A stretch of DNA of 54,339 nucleotides from G963665545 sp963665545 (GTDB lineage Bacteria > Pseudomonadota > Gammaproteobacteria > Xanthomonadales > SZUA-36): the NCBI GenBank assembly GCA_963665545.2, contig CAXXKZ010000001.1, positions 1 through 54,339 on the forward strand, written 5' to 3'. A program made the translations under genes and the position numbers. The stretch's first letter is position 1; each line of letters begins with the position of its first letter. The notes beneath the pieces are model-generated. The model saw nothing but the letters and a program-made list of their open reading frames with translations, searched no databases and was not told where the DNA came from. This document shows, one piece after another, positions 51,728-54,339 of this stretch.

Positions 51728-53401
51728 CTAGGGTGTCTGTCTTCGCTCCCTGAAGGGCAGGTAACGCCCGTGTGTTTCACCGGTCATCGCTTCGTCTTTC
51801 AACGCAAATTCGCCATTAACCAGAACGTGAACCACGCCCTCGGAAAACTGGTCCGGGGTTTCCCAGGTGGAGCGGTCAATGATCCGGTCCGGATCAAATA
51901 CCACCAGATCTGCCCAGTAACCTTCACGCACCAGACCCCGATCACGCAATTGCAGGTAGGAAGCCGGTAGCGAGGTGACCTTGTAGACCGCTTCTTCCAG
52001 GGTGACCACACCCCACTCACGAACATAACGGCCCATCAGCCGGGGAAAAGAACCGCGATGGCGCGGGTGCCCGCCGCCGTTTTCGAATCCCGTGATGGCA
52101 CCATCGGAAGACACCATGGCCCAGGGTTGCTTCATCAACGCCTGCACATCCGGTTCCTGAATTGCACCCAGGGTGATCTTGGGCCGCAGGCCTTCAGTCA
52201 AAATGAGGTCAGCGATAAAGTCAAAAGGGCTCTGCTCGCGTTCCGAAGCGATATCAGTCAGCATGCGCCCTTCATATTCTGGTGTGTCTGAGACCACGAT
52301 GCGATACGAAGAATAGCCTACAGCGATCACCCAGCTGAACACACCGTCGGGCGGGTTTTCTGTCGCTTGCCGGATGGACTCCCGGGTCTCAGGGTCCTGC
52401 AATGCCTGCTGCAGATAGGCCAGGGCATCCTCAACCACGGCAGCCACCTCTTCGCTGCTTTTAGCCTCCATAAAACGGCCATAGATTTCTTCCAGCGGTG
52501 AGCCCTTCGGCGGAACAAGAATTTCCACCAGCTTTGCGGTCGCGGCGCCGTCGTAGGGGTACAGATCGGCGGTCACGCCCAAACCGCGGGCCTGCCAGCC
52601 CTCGATGAGGCTGATGATCTCCTGCGATGTTCCGAAATTCTTTGCCCCCACTGCCTTGATGTGTCCGGGGTGAGCCGACAAGCCCGAATGCCAGGCTATG
52701 GTCAAACATTCATTGATGGACTCGAGCAAATTGTGGGCCGGATCACGAACATGCGAATCGTACAAACCGCCATAGCGACCGGCCACCCGACCCAATGCAA
52801 TCAATTCGTCCGTCTTGCCGAAGTTACCGGGCAGATACATCAGCCCGCTGGACAGACCAATAGCGCCCTCGTCCATTGCGGTTTCCACCATCGATTTCAT
52901 CGCCGTCAGTTCATCACCCGTGGGGGCACGCTTATCCATGCCCATTACCGCCAGGCGCACACCATTGTGACCCACGTAAAACATGTGGTTTGTGCCTATG
53001 CCCTGGCTGTCGAATACTGCCCGCAGCTCATGAATATCGTCCAGGCTGTAGGCGCCATCCACACCGAATATGGTGGTCGTAACGCCTTGGGTAACAAAGC
53101 CCCTGTTGGTCTTAAGGGCGGGGTCAGTCAGCCCCCGGTCGGCGTGGTTGTGCATGTCGATAAAACCCGGCGCCAGCACCAAGCCGCCGAGATCGACGGT
53201 TTCATCGGCGTCGGCGCCAGTTAGACCGCCGATGGTTGCGATGTGACTATCGCGGATACCCACGTCCGCCATGTAGGGCGCATCGCCGGAACCGTCAACG
53301 ATGCGGGCATTGAGCAAAAGCAGATCGTAATCGTCCCCGAAAACAAATCCTGGCAGGCTTATGCCTGCCAGGATCAATGCGCTAACCGCAGATCTCAACA
53401 T
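51728..53401 (-). CDS. Exported D-aminoacylase/N-acyl-D-amino-acid deacylase-family amidohydrolase
   Basis: A 557-residue metal-dependent amidohydrolase with a signal peptide (about 1-22). The N-terminal beta-sandwich has LLNARIVDGSGDAPYMADVG. The metal site begins GFIDMHNHAD (His84, His86) and continues with SSGLMYLPG, YDSHVRD (usual HxR), SAHPGHIKAVG and SSDGAITG (final Asp). The C-terminal strands include GYWADLVVFDP. Family members remove acyl groups from D-amino acids or split D-dipeptides. The TonB receptor gene ends nine bases upstream, so import and cleavage are likely linked. It fits the window's exported-hydrolase theme. Confidence 0.9.
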   Translation of the reverse strand: MLRSAVSALILAGISLPGFVFGDDYDLLLLNARIVDGSGDAPYMADVGIRDSHIATIGGLTGADADETVDLGGLVLAPGFIDMHNHADRGLTDPALKTNRGFVTQGVTTTIFGVDGAYSLDDIHELRAVFDSQGIGTNHMFYVGHNGVRLAVMGMDKRAPTGDELTAMKSMVETAMDEGAIGLSSGLMYLPGNFGKTDELIALGRVAGRYGGLYDSHVRDPAHNLLESINECLTIAWHSGLSAHPGHIKAVGAKNFGTSQEIISLIEGWQARGLGVTADLYPYDGAATAKLVEILVPPKGSPLEEIYGRFMEAKSSEEVAAVVEDALAYLQQALQDPETRESIRQATENPPDGVFSWVIAVGYSSYRIVVSDTPEYEGRMLTDIASEREQSPFDFIADLILTEGLRPKITLGAIQEPDVQALMKQPWAMVSSDGAITGFENGGGHPRHRGSFPRLMGRYVREWGVVTLEEAVYKVTSLPASYLQLRDRGLVREGYWADLVVFDPDRIIDRSTWETPDQFSEGVVHVLVNGEFALKDEAMTGETHGRYLPFRERRQTP

Positions 53402-53410
53402 GTCGTCACC

Positions 53411-54339
53411 TCAGAACTTCAACCGCACGCCGGCATAGAACTGGCGCCCGATCACATCGTACAGGGACGGGTTGGTCCCCAGCGCGGAGATGAAATTGAT
53501 CGGTGCAATGGGCGGATCCTTGTCAAACACGTTGCTGATGCCGCCAAAGAGTTGCAGATATTCCATGCTGCCTACGCTGAAATTGTAGTAAGCCGAAAGA
53601 TCAAAGTAGTAGTACGCCTTGATGTTGTTGAACTCAGGCGCCAAATCCTCGGGGCCCCAGGTGATGTCGTATTTACCGGAGGAGATTTACCGCAGCTGCC
53701 CATATAATCCCCAGTTTTCCAGATCGTAAGTGGCTCTCAGATTGGCCCGCCAATCCGGCGCTCCAACGGTGTTGACACCGCCTACCTCGCCGACGACGTC
53801 AATGGGCGTGCCACCCGACGGCGCGATTTTCTGCTTGATCCGGTGGTTGGCCGCCAGATTCAAACCAAATGTGCCCGGACCCGCCTCCACACTATAATTG
53901 GCGTTGATATCAATTCCTTCGAATTCGAAGGTGCCGAGATTCAACAGCTTATTGGTGATTCGGGTGATGTTTCCGGTCGCATTGAACTCAATCAGATCGC
54001 AGAAAACCGCCAGCCCCGCGTCGAAGCAGTTATCGACGATTTGTTGATTCGTGATCTGGCCGATGGCGTCTTCAACGTCGATGTTGTACCAGTCGATCGA
54101 AAACTGGAAATTGATGTTTTCGGGCGACCAGACAAAGCCAAGGGTCTGGGTAATTGAGGTTTCTTCGCTCAGATTCTCGTTACCGGTATTGATGACTTCA
54201 TGGAAGTCAGCCGTGCCGGTGGCCGGGTTGTTAACGGTGCCGAACAGCAGCAGCGCCTCGAGGAAGGTCTCGCCAATGCTGGGGGCGCGGATGTCCTGGG
54301 AGATGCTGGCGCGGAATCTCAGGGAGTCCGTCGGCTCCC
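53411..54339 (-). pseudogene. TonB-dependent receptor, cut by the window edge and by an in-frame stop
   Basis: The frame is open from the right edge: SLRFRASISQDIRAPSIGE, NTGNENLSEETSITQTLGF, FSIDWYNIDVEDAIGQIT and FEFEGIDINANY. This is the C-terminal half of a receptor barrel. At 53687-53689 a TAA interrupts GLYGQLR-stop-ISSGKYDITWGPEDLAP without a frame change. A single substitution from TAC or TAT (Tyr) explains it. The barrel then ends correctly in FYAGVRLKF. The plug lies outside the window. If the stop is real, a truncated barrel lacking the last strands would not insert. The amidohydrolase gene starts nine bases after it. Confidence 0.85.

Noticed and set aside
1..54339. CRISPR array, prophage or integrative element with visible integrase
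   Set aside because: No regularly spaced short repeats, no phage structural genes and no tyrosine or serine recombinase were seen; only tRNA-end duplication and transposase fragments.

Overview
The window looks like the chromosome of an aerobic, heterotrophic gammaproteobacterium, probably from an uncultivated or marine lineage. The evidence is the rplM-rpsI ribosomal pair, the Coq7-type ubiquinone hydroxylase, a fused indolepyruvate:ferredoxin oxidoreductase, several TonB-dependent receptors, and the many exported hydrolases. No genus can be named from the sequence alone.

Layout. (1) 1-39,000 is an accessory, catabolic and decaying region. It holds sulfatases, an amino-acid permease, a serine beta-lactamase-fold lipoprotein beside a gamma-glutamyltransferase lipoprotein, a CPBP protease, a Tat-exported CapA-like protein, an M81 peptidase, three intact CocE/NonD (S15-type) hydrolases plus the tail of a fourth, a periplasmic cytochrome/beta-helix operon, a FecI-FecR-TonB receptor-hydrolase locus, a PQQ dehydrogenase with its own haem domain, a RelE/RelB-type toxin-antitoxin pair, a PhyH dioxygenase and an S9 peptidase. 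Between these lie fragments of broken genes: sulfatase, FAD oxidoreductase, TonB receptors (two here), an AraC-type DNA-binding domain, a dimethylformamidase-like N-terminus, and IS481-, IS6- and IS3-type transposases. (2) 38,979-39,505 is a boundary zone: a tRNA-Gln(CUG) gene, a second copy of its 3' end, a bidirectional terminator and two tandem 111-bp repeats. (3) 39,526-47,700 is largely core: rpsI, rplM, a thioredoxin-like [2Fe-2S] ferredoxin, coq7, trpC, trpD and the indolepyruvate oxidoreductase. (4) 47,900-50,093 with the adjoining acyl-CoA-ligase-like gene is a compact cluster with two QueG/reductive-dehalogenase-like iron-sulfur proteins. (5) 51,728 to the right edge holds an exported D-aminoacylase-type amidohydrolase behind a TonB receptor that carries an in-frame stop.

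How it fits together. TonB receptors would import, and exported or lipid-anchored peptidases, esterases, amidases and sulfatases would trim, peptide- or ester-linked organic matter. FecI/FecR probably senses the substrate of the 23.6-28.4 kb locus. The PQQ dehydrogenase and the five-haem operon at 16.9-21.3 kb would feed or use periplasmic electrons.

The most promising undescribed system is the four-gene operon TPR protein - beta-helix/cytochrome c fusion - dihaem cytochrome c - MauG/CcpA-like dihaem enzyme (16,853-21,349), whose last three genes are joined by two identical GTGA overlaps. Second are the tRNA-Gln end duplication that cuts a gene and marks the accessory/core border, and the ligase/twin Fe-S protein cluster. 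Three large genes carry a single-base lesion (sulfatase, second Fe-S protein, edge TonB receptor). These may be real decay or sequencing error.
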